Origin: JASEGV01 sp947085405
Lineage (GTDB): Bacteria > Bacteroidota > Ignavibacteria > UBA10030 > BY39
Length of the DNA stretch: 64,000 bases
Reading direction: 5' to 3'
Assembly (NCBI GenBank): GCA_947085405.1
Contig: CAMTWO010000017.1
Location: 11,316 to 75,315 of the forward strand
The position numbers and the translations under genes are program-made. The stretch's first letter is position 1; each line of letters begins with the position of its first letter. This document shows, piece after piece, positions 35,128 to 43,944 of this stretch. The notes under the pieces are model-generated. The model was not told the DNA's origin, ran no database searches, and saw nothing but the letters and a program-made list of their open reading frames with translations.

Positions 35128-35999
35128 TGAATAAATTTAGTACCGATAAATTGTATGAGATGGCTCGCCAGTTGCGCAGAGATGTTATTAAGATGCTGAT
35201 GATTTCAAAATCGGGACACACAGGCGGACCGCTTGGAGCGGCTGAAATGTTTGCCTCGCTTTATTTTAATGTATTGAACATAGACCCTAAAAATCCGAAG
35301 TGGGATGACCGCGATTATTTCTTTTTATCTGCGGGGCATTACGCTCCGATTTGGTACTCTTCGCTTGCACGCGCCGGTTACTTTCCGTTGAGCGAGTTAG
35401 GGACGTTGAGAAAGTTGAATACAAAACTTCAAGGGCATCCGGCTCCCGTTCATACTCACGGTGTTCCCGGTGTCGAAATTGCTTCGGGCGCTTTGGGGCA
35501 GGGACTCTCGGTTGCTGTTGGTGCTGCATTGGCTTTACGATTAGATAATAAAAAAAGCCGGGTTTTTGTTTTCCACGGCGACGGCGAATTGGACGAAGGG
35601 CAAATTTGGGAAGCGGCAATGACTGCATCGCATCATAAAGTTGCAAACCTTACAGCGATTGTTGACCGGAACAACTGTCAGATAGACAATTTTACAAATG
35701 TCGTTATGGATTTAGAACCGCTCGCAGATAAATGGCGGGCATTCGGCTGGAATGTTTTAGAAATTAACGGACATTCGATTGAAGAATTTTTAACTGCGAT
35801 TGAGAAAACAAAGGACTGCACCGATAAACCATCTGTAATCATCGCCCATACTTTTATGGGTAACAACGTGAGTATTATGCACAACGACTACAAGTGGCAC
35901 GGTGTTCCGCCGAGCGACGAACAAGGTAAAATAGCATTGAATGAAATTGCGCCGACTTCATTCGGTGATTTTATAAAGTTTGATTGGGAAAAGGAGTGA
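35127..35999 (+). CDS. Transketolase, N-terminal subunit
   Basis: This is a 290-residue protein corresponding to the thiamine-pyrophosphate-binding half of transketolase: SGHTGGPLGAAEMFASLY, GHPAPVHTHGVPGVE and the TPP motif GDGELDEGQIWEAAMTASHHK...DRNN. It works with the C-terminal subunit encoded at 36634 in the non-oxidative pentose phosphate pathway. Split transketolases are common in Bacteria and Archaea, normally with adjacent genes. Here two unrelated small genes lie between the halves. Confidence 0.93.
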   Translation: MNKFSTDKLYEMARQLRRDVIKMLMISKSGHTGGPLGAAEMFASLYFNVLNIDPKNPKWDDRDYFFLSAGHYAPIWYSSLARAGYFPLSELGTLRKLNTKLQGHPAPVHTHGVPGVEIASGALGQGLSVAVGAALALRLDNKKSRVFVFHGDGELDEGQIWEAAMTASHHKVANLTAIVDRNNCQIDNFTNVVMDLEPLADKWRAFGWNVLEINGHSIEEFLTAIEKTKDCTDKPSVIIAHTFMGNNVSIMHNDYKWHGVPPSDEQGKIALNEIAPTSFGDFIKFDWEKE

Positions 36000-36001
36000 A
36001 T

Positions 36002-36277
36002 ATGGAAAATATATTACCTAAGTGGATTGAAAAAATTCCAAACAAGAAAAAATTTTTAAGAAATATCCTTCAAGCCACAGCATTTAGAGAAATGCAGGAA
36101 TTTCAGAAGAAGATACTTCTATTCGAAAAAAAGTGGGGCGGCAATTTCGAAAAAGTATCCAAGAAATTAAAGAAGGATAAGAAAGAAAACTTCCAGCTAT
36201 GGGATGATCTCATAGTGTGGGAAGGATACATAAAAGCTTTCCAGGAATGGCAAAAGAGATTTAAGGATTCAAAGTGA
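36002..36277 (+). CDS. Probable antitoxin partner of a TumE-like toxin
   Basis: The start is taken at 36002 (MENILPKWIEKIP), three bases after the transketolase stop, giving 91 residues; an earlier ATG at 35984 overlaps that gene. It is a highly charged, probably all-helical protein rich in Lys and Trp. It overlaps the next gene by four bases (GTGA). Its identity as antitoxin rests on its partner: the downstream gene is a TumE-family protein, and these occur in pairs. No helix-turn-helix is evident. Confidence 0.5.
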   Translation: MENILPKWIEKIPNKKKFLRNILQATAFREMQEFQKKILLFEKKWGGNFEKVSKKLKKDKKENFQLWDDLIVWEGYIKAFQEWQKRFKDSK

Positions 36278-36633
36278 TTATCGATACGCTGCGACATTTG
36301 TTCGAATGCAAAATAGTGGATCAAATTGAGATTTTAGAGGATATTGAAGGAATAGGATTTACAATGTTGAAAATTAAAGCTACCCTTATAGATCATTCCC
36401 AACTTATCCTTACAGAAATACAGACACAATCCGAGAACAAGTACTCGTATCACTGGCAGACGATGTCAGGAAAATTATTGTTGAGATGGGACAACTCACC
36501 GCATTGGGATAAGATAAATACTTTTCCACATCACAAGCATGTATCAAATAGTAAGGTCGAAGAATCATATGAAGTAACAGTAACCGACGTTTTGCATTAT
36601 ATTGAGCAACAGATGAAGAAAGGAAAAAAGTAA
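36274..36633 (+). CDS. TumE-family (DUF6516) toxin-like protein
   Basis: This is a 119-residue protein with a GTG start overlapping the preceding stop. The stretch KYSYHWQ...GKLLLRWDNSPHW...INTFPHHKHV (about 54-90) is the hallmark of the DUF6516/TumE family, described as the toxic half of a type II toxin-antitoxin pair. The clustered His suggest nuclease chemistry. It sits between the two transketolase genes, which are otherwise normally adjacent; the next start follows its stop without a gap. Confidence 0.75.
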   Translation: MIIDTLRHLFECKIVDQIEILEDIEGIGFTMLKIKATLIDHSQLILTEIQTQSENKYSYHWQTMSGKLLLRWDNSPHWDKINTFPHHKHVSNSKVEESYEVTVTDVLHYIEQQMKKGKK

Positions 36634-37587
36634 TTGCCAAAATTAGTAAGTAAAGAATTAAAAGCCACACGTTCAGCTTTCGGTGAAGCGCTCTTGGAAA
36701 TCGGACGTGAGAATCCCGATGTAGTAGTAATCGGCGCCGACGTAACAGGTTCTGTTAAAACTGACTTGTTTCAAAAAAGTTTTCCTAACAGGTTTTTCTC
36801 AGTTGGTATAGCTGAACAAGATATGATTGGAACAGCAGCCGGTTTAGCGATTGCCGGAAAAATTCCTATAGCTTCCACATTCGGCGTCTTCGCAACAGGC
36901 AGACCTTACGATCAAGTCCGACAATCTGTAGCTTACAGCAACCTGAATGTGAAAATCTGCGCCTCGCATTGCGGACTTGCAGTCGGGCAGGATGGAGCCA
37001 CTCACCAGTCGTTGGAAGACATCGCTCTTATGCGCTGTCTGCCAAATATGATTGTGCTCAGCCCGTCGGACTATGTTGAAACGAAGAAAATGATTAGAGC
37101 CGTGATAAACTATAAAGGTCCTGTTTATGTTAGGTTCTTTAGAGACAATACACCTGTGTTTATTGATGAATCGGCGGTTTTTGAAATAGGAAAAGCAGTG
37201 AAACTCATTGATGGTAAAGACGTAACCATAATTGCCTGCGGACTTCAAGTTTGGGAAGCAATCTTGGCTGAAGAAGAACTTTCCAAAGACGGTATAAGTG
37301 TTCGGGTATTAAATATGCACACGATAAAACCGATAGACAGAGAGGCAATTGTTGCTGCAGCAAAAGAGACCGGTGCAATCGTAACAGCGGAAGACCATCA
37401 GTTGCACGGCGGACTTGGTAGTGCGGTGGCTGAAGTTTTAGTTCAGAATTTCCCTGTCCCACAAGAATTTGTCGCAGTGCGTGATACATTCGGTGAATCC
37501 GGAACGGCTTCAGAACTAATGAAGAAATACGGTGTCGAGAAAAACGGTATTGTTGCTGCCGTTAAAAAAGTTTTAAAAAGGAAATAA
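36634..37587 (+). CDS. Transketolase, C-terminal subunit
   Basis: This is a 317-residue protein with a TTG start immediately after the TumE-like stop. It holds the pyrimidine-binding and C-terminal domains (RFFSVGIAEQDMIGTAAGLAI, ASTFGVFATGRPYDQVRQSV, CGLAVGQDGATHQSLEDIALMR, TAEDHQLHGGLGSAVAEV). It completes the transketolase with the subunit at 35127. Expression would depend on read-through across the inserted toxin-antitoxin genes or on an internal promoter. Confidence 0.93.
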   Translation: MPKLVSKELKATRSAFGEALLEIGRENPDVVVIGADVTGSVKTDLFQKSFPNRFFSVGIAEQDMIGTAAGLAIAGKIPIASTFGVFATGRPYDQVRQSVAYSNLNVKICASHCGLAVGQDGATHQSLEDIALMRCLPNMIVLSPSDYVETKKMIRAVINYKGPVYVRFFRDNTPVFIDESAVFEIGKAVKLIDGKDVTIIACGLQVWEAILAEEELSKDGISVRVLNMHTIKPIDREAIVAAAKETGAIVTAEDHQLHGGLGSAVAEVLVQNFPVPQEFVAVRDTFGESGTASELMKKYGVEKNGIVAAVKKVLKRK

Positions 37588-37613
37588 TAACTAATTAACA
37601 CTCAAAATAATAC

Positions 37614-37676
37614 GCCACAGATTCACTGATGAAACTTATTACAAAAAAGTAATTCTATAATCTGTGAATTTGTGGC
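37614..37676. repeat. Inverted repeat between transketolase and htrA
   Basis: GCCACAGATTCAC (37614-37626) and GTGAATTTGTGGC (37664-37676) match in inverse complement at 12 of 13 positions across 37 bases. It may act as a weak terminator or be a remnant of a dispersed palindrome. The rest of the gap is AT-rich, with an AATTGGAG ribosome site before htrA. Confidence 0.45.
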
Positions 37677-37775
37677 AAGTTTCAAAGTTCATTGCCTGAA
37701 ACATCGAAAATACAGTGTTGATATGTTATTTGCTTAGTAGTTAAAGAAAATGATATATTTAATTGGAGAAAAAAC

Positions 37776-38984
37776 ATGAAATATAAATGGCTTATATTAA
37801 TACTGATAATCGTACCGTTTGTTGTCGGCTCGGTCGTTGGATATAATGTGGGCTTATCTTCATCTACTTCTGAGAATCAAACTTCACATATTTATGAAGA
37901 TGCTTCACAGTCCGATAATGCAAACCTTCAACAAGCTTCGCTGCAAGAGTCAACAACAAATCAGATATACAATCAACGGCATAACGCAATTACGGAAGCT
38001 GTCGGGAAAGCTAGCCCGGCTGTGGTTGGTATTAACGTAACAGAGGTTCGTGAGTATCGAGATCCGTGGGGACAGATGTTCGGTAACGACCCGTTCTTCC
38101 GAAATTTTTTTGGGGATAGAACATTCAAGCAGGAAGTTAAAGGATTGGGTTCGGGATTTATTATTTCTCCCGATGGCTACATACTTACGAACGACCACGT
38201 AGCCGGCAATGCGAAAGAAATTACTGTTACGATGACTAACGGCGAAAAGTACAAAGCCGAACTCATCGGAACTGATATGGTATCGGACGTAGCATTGCTA
38301 AAAATAGATGGCAAGAATTTACCTTACATCAAGCTTGGAAATTCGGATGAAATTATTATCGGCGAGTGGGTAATCGCTCTTGGAAATCCTTTCGGACTTT
38401 TTGAAATTGCCGATAAACCGACTGTAACAGTTGGTGTTGTCAGTGCGGCAGGTTTAAATCTCCGTCCCGAAGGCGGGCGTTTTTATCGCGGTATGATACA
38501 AACCGATGCTGCAATAAATTCAGGCAACAGCGGTGGTCCTCTTTTAAATGCTTTGGGCGAAGCGATTGGTGTAAACGCCGTTATATTTACACCAAACCAA
38601 GGCAGCGTTGGAGTCGGGTTTGCAATTCCGATAAACAGAGTAAAAAATATAGTCGATGAATTGAAAGCAAAGGGTAAAATCGAACGTAATTTTTACACAG
38701 GACTCGAAGTTCAATCTGTCGATGGTCGCATTGCACGCTACTTCGGTTTAGAAAAAGCTGAAGGCGTCATAGTTAGCGATGTTCGGCGGGGCAGCCCAGC
38801 AGAAAAATCTGGCTTCAAGGTCGGTGATATTATTGTTGAGATTAATAGCGAAAAAATTATAAACGAAAATAATATTACTTCAATAATCACTGATTCAAAA
38901 GTGGGCGATGAGTTGAAATTAAAAGTGTTAAGAGAAAAAAAATATATTAATTTAAAATTAAAATTAGAAAGCCGCTCTTCTTGA
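37776..38984 (+). CDS. htrA: HtrA/Deg-type serine protease
   Basis: This is a 402-residue protein. An N-terminal membrane anchor (about 4-26) is followed by a low-complexity linker, a trypsin-like domain with His141 (TNDHVAG), Asp171 (SDVALLKID) and Ser252 (INSGNSGGPL), and one PDZ domain (about 300-395, EGVIVSDVRRGSPAEKSGFKVGD). It degrades or refolds damaged envelope proteins. The single PDZ and anchor make it DegS/HtrA-like rather than DegP-like. Its stop overlaps the purB start (TTGA). Confidence 0.93.
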   Translation: MKYKWLILILIIVPFVVGSVVGYNVGLSSSTSENQTSHIYEDASQSDNANLQQASLQESTTNQIYNQRHNAITEAVGKASPAVVGINVTEVREYRDPWGQMFGNDPFFRNFFGDRTFKQEVKGLGSGFIISPDGYILTNDHVAGNAKEITVTMTNGEKYKAELIGTDMVSDVALLKIDGKNLPYIKLGNSDEIIIGEWVIALGNPFGLFEIADKPTVTVGVVSAAGLNLRPEGGRFYRGMIQTDAAINSGNSGGPLLNALGEAIGVNAVIFTPNQGSVGVGFAIPINRVKNIVDELKAKGKIERNFYTGLEVQSVDGRIARYFGLEKAEGVIVSDVRRGSPAEKSGFKVGDIIVEINSEKIINENNITSIITDSKVGDELKLKVLREKKYINLKLKLESRSS

Positions 38985-40276
38985 TTACTCGTTACACACG
39001 TCCTGAAATGGGAAATATCTGGACGGACGAAAATAAATTCCGAACATTTCTCGACATCGAGATTCTCGCTTGTGAGGCACAGGCGGAGTTGGGAATTATT
39101 CCGAAAGAAGCTGTAAAAGTAATTCGCGAAAAAGCTAAGTTCGATGTTCGCAGAATCGATGAGATTGAGCAAACAGTCAAGCATGATGTGATTGCTTTCC
39201 TGACTAATGTCGGCGAGTATGTTGGCGATGAAGCCCGGTTCATTCACTCCGGTATGACTTCGTCAGATGTTCTTGATACGGGTTTGGCAATTCAGATGAA
39301 ACAATCAGGTGAGTTGCTGCTAAAAGATTTAGAGTTACTTGCAGAAGTTTTAGCACGCCGCGCAAATGAATTTAAATTCACGATAATGGTCGGCAGAACT
39401 CACAGTGTTCATGCAGAGCCCACAACGTTCGGACTCAAACTTGCTCTTTGGTATGATGAGACACAACGCAATATCCGTCGGTTAAAACAGGCGATTGAAA
39501 CAATTTCATTCGGACAAATTTCAGGAGCTGTTGGAACTTATGAACATCTCGACCCATTCGTCGAAAGATATGTTTGCGACAAGTTAGGTTTAAAGTCCGC
39601 ACCGATTTCAAATCAAATCCTGCAACGCGATTTACATGCTGAATTTTTAACGACAGTTGCAATTATCGGAAGCTCTTTAGAAAAGTTTGCGACTGAGATT
39701 CGCCATCTTCAAAGGACGGAGGTTCTCGAAGTTGAGGAATATTTCTCAAAAGGGCAGAAGGGTTCTTCTGCAATGCCACACAAGCGTAATCCGGTTAATT
39801 GTGAACGCGTTGCCGGACTGGCAAGAATCCTCCGCGGGAATGCTCAGGCGGCGATGGAAAATATTTCCCTCTGGCACGAGCGAGATATTTCACATTCATC
39901 AGTCGAGCGGATTATTATTCCCGATAGCTGTATACTCCTGGATTATATGCTTGCGAGCTTTACGGATATTGTTGATAAATTGATTGTCTATCCAGAAAAT
40001 ATGAAAAAGAATTTGGAATTGACCGGTGGTTTAATTTTTTCACAATCTGTTTTGTTAGAACTTACTAAAAAAGGAATGAAGCGTGAAGAAGCTTATACCT
40101 TGGTTCAGAAACTCGCGATGGATGTGTGGGAAAAGAAAGGAAACTTTAAGGATAAGTTAACATCAGATAAGAATGTTAAAACATTTTTGAACGAGAATGA
40201 AATCGAGAATTTATTTGATTTAAAAAAGAGTATAGATAAAGTAGATTATATATTTAAACAAGTTGGAATAAAATAA
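38981..40276 (+). CDS. purB: Adenylosuccinate lyase
   Basis: This is a 431-residue protein with a TTG start overlapping the htrA stop by four bases. The fumarase/aspartase signature is GSSAMPHKRNPVNCE (about 265-279), with the catalytic His in GRTHSVHAEP (about 138-147). It converts SAICAR to AICAR and adenylosuccinate to AMP in purine synthesis. Length and start (ITRYTRPEMGNIW) match the family. Confidence 0.97.
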   Translation: MITRYTRPEMGNIWTDENKFRTFLDIEILACEAQAELGIIPKEAVKVIREKAKFDVRRIDEIEQTVKHDVIAFLTNVGEYVGDEARFIHSGMTSSDVLDTGLAIQMKQSGELLLKDLELLAEVLARRANEFKFTIMVGRTHSVHAEPTTFGLKLALWYDETQRNIRRLKQAIETISFGQISGAVGTYEHLDPFVERYVCDKLGLKSAPISNQILQRDLHAEFLTTVAIIGSSLEKFATEIRHLQRTEVLEVEEYFSKGQKGSSAMPHKRNPVNCERVAGLARILRGNAQAAMENISLWHERDISHSSVERIIIPDSCILLDYMLASFTDIVDKLIVYPENMKKNLELTGGLIFSQSVLLELTKKGMKREEAYTLVQKLAMDVWEKKGNFKDKLTSDKNVKTFLNENEIENLFDLKKSIDKVDYIFKQVGIK

Positions 40277-40329
40277 ATTCAAAATTGAAAAGTAAAAATT
40301 ATAAAATCACAGATAAAAAATATTAATAG

Positions 40330-40353
40330 CCCCGAACTTTAGTTCGGGGGTTT
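40330..40353 (+). terminator. Terminator-like hairpin after purB
   Basis: CCCCGAACT (40330-40338) pairs with AGTTCGGGG (40341-40349), followed by GTTT. A second imperfect hairpin (ACGAAGGGTT with AACCCTTTCGT) begins at 40371. Together they probably end the purB transcript. Confidence 0.55.
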
Positions 40354-40411
40354 AAAGTGTTCCCCTTTACACGAAGGGTTTTAACCCTTTCGTAAAATTA
40401 ATTGTTTCAAA

Positions 40412-40580
40412 ATGGTAAAAGAAAATTGGAACAGTTTAAAAAATAATCAGAAAGAATTTATTATGAAATACAATTACCGAATTAAAAGAAAATATTCAGG
40501 ATGTGTACGATTTAATGATTGAAGAGTCAAAAACATCTGGTCCCTTACGTTCAATCAAATCAACTCGAAATACGAAATAA
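40412..40580 (+). pseudogene. Possible frameshifted small gene
   Basis: An ATG at 40412 opens MVKENWNSLKNNQKEFI, and after a one-base shift the frame continues as ELKENIQDVYDLMIEESKTS...STRNTK to a TAA at 40580. Joined, the two parts make a charged, helical polypeptide of about 55 residues. Neither half is convincing alone. It may be a decayed accessory gene in the 328-base gap before the dehydrogenase. The rest of the gap holds only the hairpins at 40330 and 40371. Confidence 0.25.
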
Positions 40581-40604
40581 AGCAAAAAACTAAATGGAGA
40601 AATT

Positions 40605-42089
40605 ATGACAAAGAAATATCAGAATTTTATTAACGGCAAGTGGTCGGATGCCAAATCAGGAAAGACTTTTGAAAACCGCAATCCCGCTAACTGGGATGAG
40701 GTTGTCGGAACATTTCCGAAATCGAGTATTGAAGAAGTAAACGAAGCAGTCGCGGCAGCACGTACGGCTTTTGAGAAATGGCGGCTCGTACCAGCTCCGA
40801 AACGCGGCGACATTTTGAAAAAAGTCGGCGACATTATGGTTACACGCAAAGAAGAAATCGCTCAACTTATGACGCGAGAAATGGGAAAGGTGTTGGTGGA
40901 AACACGCGGCGATGTTCAGGAAGGAATCGACACTGCTTATTATGCCGCATCAGAAGGGCGGCGGTTGTTCGGTCATACAGTGCCATCAGAACTTCCCAAT
41001 AAATTTAACATGGCAATGCGTGTTCCGATAGGTGTTGCGGGTGTAATTACACCCTGGAATTTTCCGATGGCGATACCAACATGGAAAATTTTTCCTGCTT
41101 TGTTGTGCGGAAACACCGTTGTGTTTAAGCCGGCATCCGATACGCCTGCGACTGCAACAGTTCTCGTTGAAATTCTTGCAGAAGCCGGAATCCCTGACGG
41201 TGTAATAAATATCGTTCACGGCGGCGGCGGCGAAGTTGGTATGGGCATCGTAAATCACCCCGATGTTGACTTGATAAGCTTCACAGGCGGGACTGATGTG
41301 GGAATAAAAATTTCGGAGACTGCGGCAAAAACTTTGAAGCGTGTTTCGCTCGAACTCGGAGGTAAAAATGCAGTCATCATTATGGACGACGCAGATTTAG
41401 ATTTGGCATTAGAAGGAGTTCTCTGGGGCGCATTCGGAACTACGGGTCAGCGATGCACTGCAACAAGCCGGGTAATACTTCACGAAAAAGTTTACGACAA
41501 ATTCATGAGTATGCTCGTTGAAAGTACAAAGAAATTAAAATTAGGCGACGGGCTGAAACCGGAAATGCAGGTAGGCCCCTGTGTGAACGAAGGACAGCGA
41601 CAGTCGGTGCACAGCTATACAGAAATCGGATTGAAAGAAGGGGCACGACTATTATGCGGCGGCGAGTTTGCCACTGGAGGCGAACTCGATAAAGGATGGT
41701 TCTACAAACCTACAATCTTCGATAATGTAACACCGAGTATGCGTTTGGCGCAGGAAGAAATTTTTGGTCCTATTCTTTCCGTCCTTAAAATCCGTACACT
41801 CGATGAAGCCATAAAAGTTCTTAACAACACGATATACGGATTGTCATCATCCATTTACACTAAAAATGTGAACGATGCTTTTACTGCGATACGAGATATA
41901 AAAGCAGGTATCACTTACATAAATGCCCCGACGATTGGAGCCGAAGCGCACATGCCGTTCGGTGGTGTGAAGCAAACAGGTAACGGTCATCGCGAAGGTG
42001 GCTGGACGGTTTACGATTTCTTCAGCGAATGGAAAACCGTTTATGTAGATTACAGCGGCGGACTGCAACGGGCACAGATAGATAACTGA
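40605..42089 (+). CDS. Aldehyde dehydrogenase, probably lysine-degradation semialdehyde dehydrogenase
   Basis: This is a 494-residue NAD(P)-dependent aldehyde dehydrogenase with the catalytic Glu in LELGGKN (about 248), Cys in GQRCTATSR (about 284), the cofactor motif TPWNFPMAIPTWK and the C-terminal MPFGGVKQTGNGHREGG. EGRRLFGHTVPSELPNKF places it near the alpha-ketoglutarate-semialdehyde (YcbD) branch. The lysine 6-aminotransferase gene 3 kb downstream suggests the real substrate is 2-aminoadipate 6-semialdehyde. Its last codons, DYSGGLQRAQIDN and the stop, recur twice downstream. Confidence 0.92.
   Translation: MTKKYQNFINGKWSDAKSGKTFENRNPANWDEVVGTFPKSSIEEVNEAVAAARTAFEKWRLVPAPKRGDILKKVGDIMVTRKEEIAQLMTREMGKVLVETRGDVQEGIDTAYYAASEGRRLFGHTVPSELPNKFNMAMRVPIGVAGVITPWNFPMAIPTWKIFPALLCGNTVVFKPASDTPATATVLVEILAEAGIPDGVINIVHGGGGEVGMGIVNHPDVDLISFTGGTDVGIKISETAAKTLKRVSLELGGKNAVIIMDDADLDLALEGVLWGAFGTTGQRCTATSRVILHEKVYDKFMSMLVESTKKLKLGDGLKPEMQVGPCVNEGQRQSVHSYTEIGLKEGARLLCGGEFATGGELDKGWFYKPTIFDNVTPSMRLAQEEIFGPILSVLKIRTLDEAIKVLNNTIYGLSSSIYTKNVNDAFTAIRDIKAGITYINAPTIGAEAHMPFGGVKQTGNGHREGGWTVYDFFSEWKTVYVDYSGGLQRAQIDN
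42048..42089 (+). repeat. Gene-end repeat, copy 1 (inside the dehydrogenase)
   Basis: These are the final 14 codons of the dehydrogenase, from GAT TAC AGC GGC GGA to AAC TGA. Copies 2 and 3 repeat the last 11 and 14 codons with synonymous differences only. Confidence 0.85.
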
Positions 42090-42239
42090 TAAAAGATTTG
42101 AGCTTGAAATATATTTATTTATATTGGGTTTAAAGCCCGTTAGAATATAACATACAAATACGCTGGCTTATCCGCCGAAACAAAGTGAAGGTGGGCTAGC
42201 AGCAATGCCATTAGTTGTAAAATATGAAAGGATAAATTA

Positions 42240-42740
42240 ATGTCGATAGCCATTTCTGAATTACTAATAAAGAACAAAATATTAATATCAATACAATTAG
42301 TACTTGCATTTATAATTGTGGTGCTTTGGTCATACGGGGATCGACTTATTGATGTTCATACTAAGATAGAAATGACCAAACTCCTATTGGTGCAACTGAT
42401 AGGCACACTAATAATCCTATGTATAATATTATTTGTCGTATGTCTTGACTTTCTTTCTAAAATAAAAGAACAGAAAAATGAATATAGGCGTATACACATT
42501 TCTGAATGGCGTAGAATGGTGCAAGAAATCTCAAACGCACACAATGGCTCAGATAAACCAGTTTCCTATTTATTGGAAAGATATGAAGCCTATTACAGCT
42601 TAAAACCCCGCCTATCACAGAAAACAATTAGTGAAATTGCTCACAACAGAACAGTTATAGTCGGTTCGACTATAGACGCTGCTTTAGAATTAATAATCCA
42701 AGAGATAGGACGTATCGAAAAAGAATGGGGATTAATATGA
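42240..42740 (+). CDS. Small membrane protein with cytoplasmic helical tail
   Basis: This is a 166-residue protein with two membrane helices (about 13-31 and 46-70) followed by a charged, mostly helical C-terminal half (EQKNEYRRIHISEWRRMVQ...EIGRIEKEWGLI). No family is recognised. It is the first gene in the accessory segment between copies 1 and 2 of the gene-end repeat and is followed after about 100 bases by the 42839 gene. Its AT-rich, ATA-rich codon use differs from the housekeeping genes around it and suggests transfer. Confidence 0.6.
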   Translation: MSIAISELLIKNKILISIQLVLAFIIVVLWSYGDRLIDVHTKIEMTKLLLVQLIGTLIILCIILFVVCLDFLSKIKEQKNEYRRIHISEWRRMVQEISNAHNGSDKPVSYLLERYEAYYSLKPRLSQKTISEIAHNRTVIVGSTIDAALELIIQEIGRIEKEWGLI

Positions 42741-42838
42741 TACACAATAAGTGGATTAACGCTAATGGGTTTTTCATCCAAGATCCATTGCAAGTTGGTT
42801 ATCCTTCACATTAAGGAACAAAAGTAAAGAGTAATAAA

Positions 42839-43690
42839 ATGCCATATTTTGAAGTAAAAGGTTTTGGAAAAGAATCCAATAGAAAAAGAACAAAACGATA
42901 TAAGGCTAAAGACGAAGATCACGCTAGAACTTTAGCTGAAAAGGATGGAACAAGTGTAGAGACTATTACCCTTGAAAGACCTTCTCCAGCTACTGAACGA
43001 CAAATAAGTTATGCTAAAGATTTGAATTTGATATTCCCGTCTGATATCAATGTTGAGGAAATGAGTCATCTTATAAGTAAGAAAGTTGAAGAAGAAAAAG
43101 ATGCTCCACAATGGTTACAAGAATATGCACTAAATCTTTATCCTGAAGAAAATGGTTTAGCAATCACAAAATATGTTGGACTTAAGAGATTAATTGGTTT
43201 TTTAATTTATAAATTTACAGAAGAAAAAAACTTTGTTGAACTAATAATAATTCTAGTTTACTCGCTAATAAATAATGAAACAAAATCTAATTGGAGGATT
43301 CCATTTAGTAATTTAGCAAATCATAATGAAGTCCAATCCATAGCTGAAATACTTGTTAATGATAAACAAGTAGTTGCTTCTATTAAACGTTATAATAGTG
43401 AAGACTTTGTGTCATTTGGTGAATATACAGATAAGGAAGGTTTTATAAATTATGGTGGTAGCAAAAGAACAAATGCTTATCAAATAACTAAAAAATTATT
43501 GATTGAGAAGGATCTTCTTCCTGTTTCTAATTATAGTTCAGCAAATAATACATCGGTTCAAAATAATATTGCTACTGTAAATAATATTAGTTACTCAAAT
43601 AAAAAGGTTTCTTCAAAAAATAAAGGTTGTTTAGGCAGCTTAATTATATCACTAATAATTACAAGTATAGTCGTATGTTGTGCACTCTAA
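42839..43690 (+). CDS. Accessory protein with ATERQISYAKDL motif and C-terminal membrane helix
   Basis: This is a 283-residue protein. Residues 1-50 are a small charged domain (PYFEVKGFGKESNRKRTKRYKA). About 52-82 holds PATERQISYAKDLNLIFPSD, a short helical module found appended to varied accessory proteins. A helical middle part and an Asn/Ser-rich linker lead to one membrane helix at the very C-terminus (about 262-281, ending VVCCAL). That tail-anchored layout leaves most of it in the cytoplasm. Function unknown; very AT-rich, within the unit bounded by the gene-end repeats. Confidence 0.6.
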   Translation: MPYFEVKGFGKESNRKRTKRYKAKDEDHARTLAEKDGTSVETITLERPSPATERQISYAKDLNLIFPSDINVEEMSHLISKKVEEEKDAPQWLQEYALNLYPEENGLAITKYVGLKRLIGFLIYKFTEEKNFVELIIILVYSLINNETKSNWRIPFSNLANHNEVQSIAEILVNDKQVVASIKRYNSEDFVSFGEYTDKEGFINYGGSKRTNAYQITKKLLIEKDLLPVSNYSSANNTSVQNNIATVNNISYSNKKVSSKNKGCLGSLIISLIITSIVVCCAL

Positions 43691-43841
43691 CCCGCGGCTC
43701 CCCGAAGGGGTCCTTTCCGAAGGAATCCTTTGGATCGGACAAGCTAACAGTAAGAGCAGAGTTCGAATCAAATGCCATCGCACTCTGAAATATCAATATG
43801 TAGCTCCCCGCGTTGTATGCGTGGCGGAGAATTTTTGTTGC
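43691..43841. other. Hairpin-rich junction before gene-end copy 2
   Basis: This short stretch holds consecutive small palindromes (CCCCGAAGGGG, CCTTTCCGAAGG, ATCCTTTGGAT) and a tRNA-T-loop-like GTTCGAATC at 43761 that does not fold into a tRNA. It has no believable gene. It leads directly into the repeated dehydrogenase end. Confidence 0.4.
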
Positions 43842-43874
43842 GGCGGTTTGCAAAGAGCTCAGATTGATAACTGA
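43842..43874 (+). repeat. Gene-end repeat, copy 2
   Basis: GGC GGT TTG CAA AGA GCT CAG ATT GAT AAC TGA encodes GGLQRAQIDN-stop like the dehydrogenase, with different Gly, Leu, Arg, Ala and Ile codons. No homology to the dehydrogenase extends upstream of the preceding GC. Confidence 0.8.
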
Positions 43875-43944
43875 GAATGTATGAAAGAATAAAAAAGAAA
43901 CGTTATTGATGACTTTTACATCAGTCCAACACAGGATTGTCTGA

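Noticed and set aside
43761..43769. GTTCGAATC, as in a tRNA T-loop
   Set aside because: The flanking bases cannot form a T stem and no acceptor, D or anticodon arms can be built around it.
43680..43874. Open frame of 64 codons ending in GGLQRAQIDN
   Set aside because: Only the last ten residues make sense, and they belong to the repeated dehydrogenase end. The rest crosses hairpins and overlaps the previous gene.
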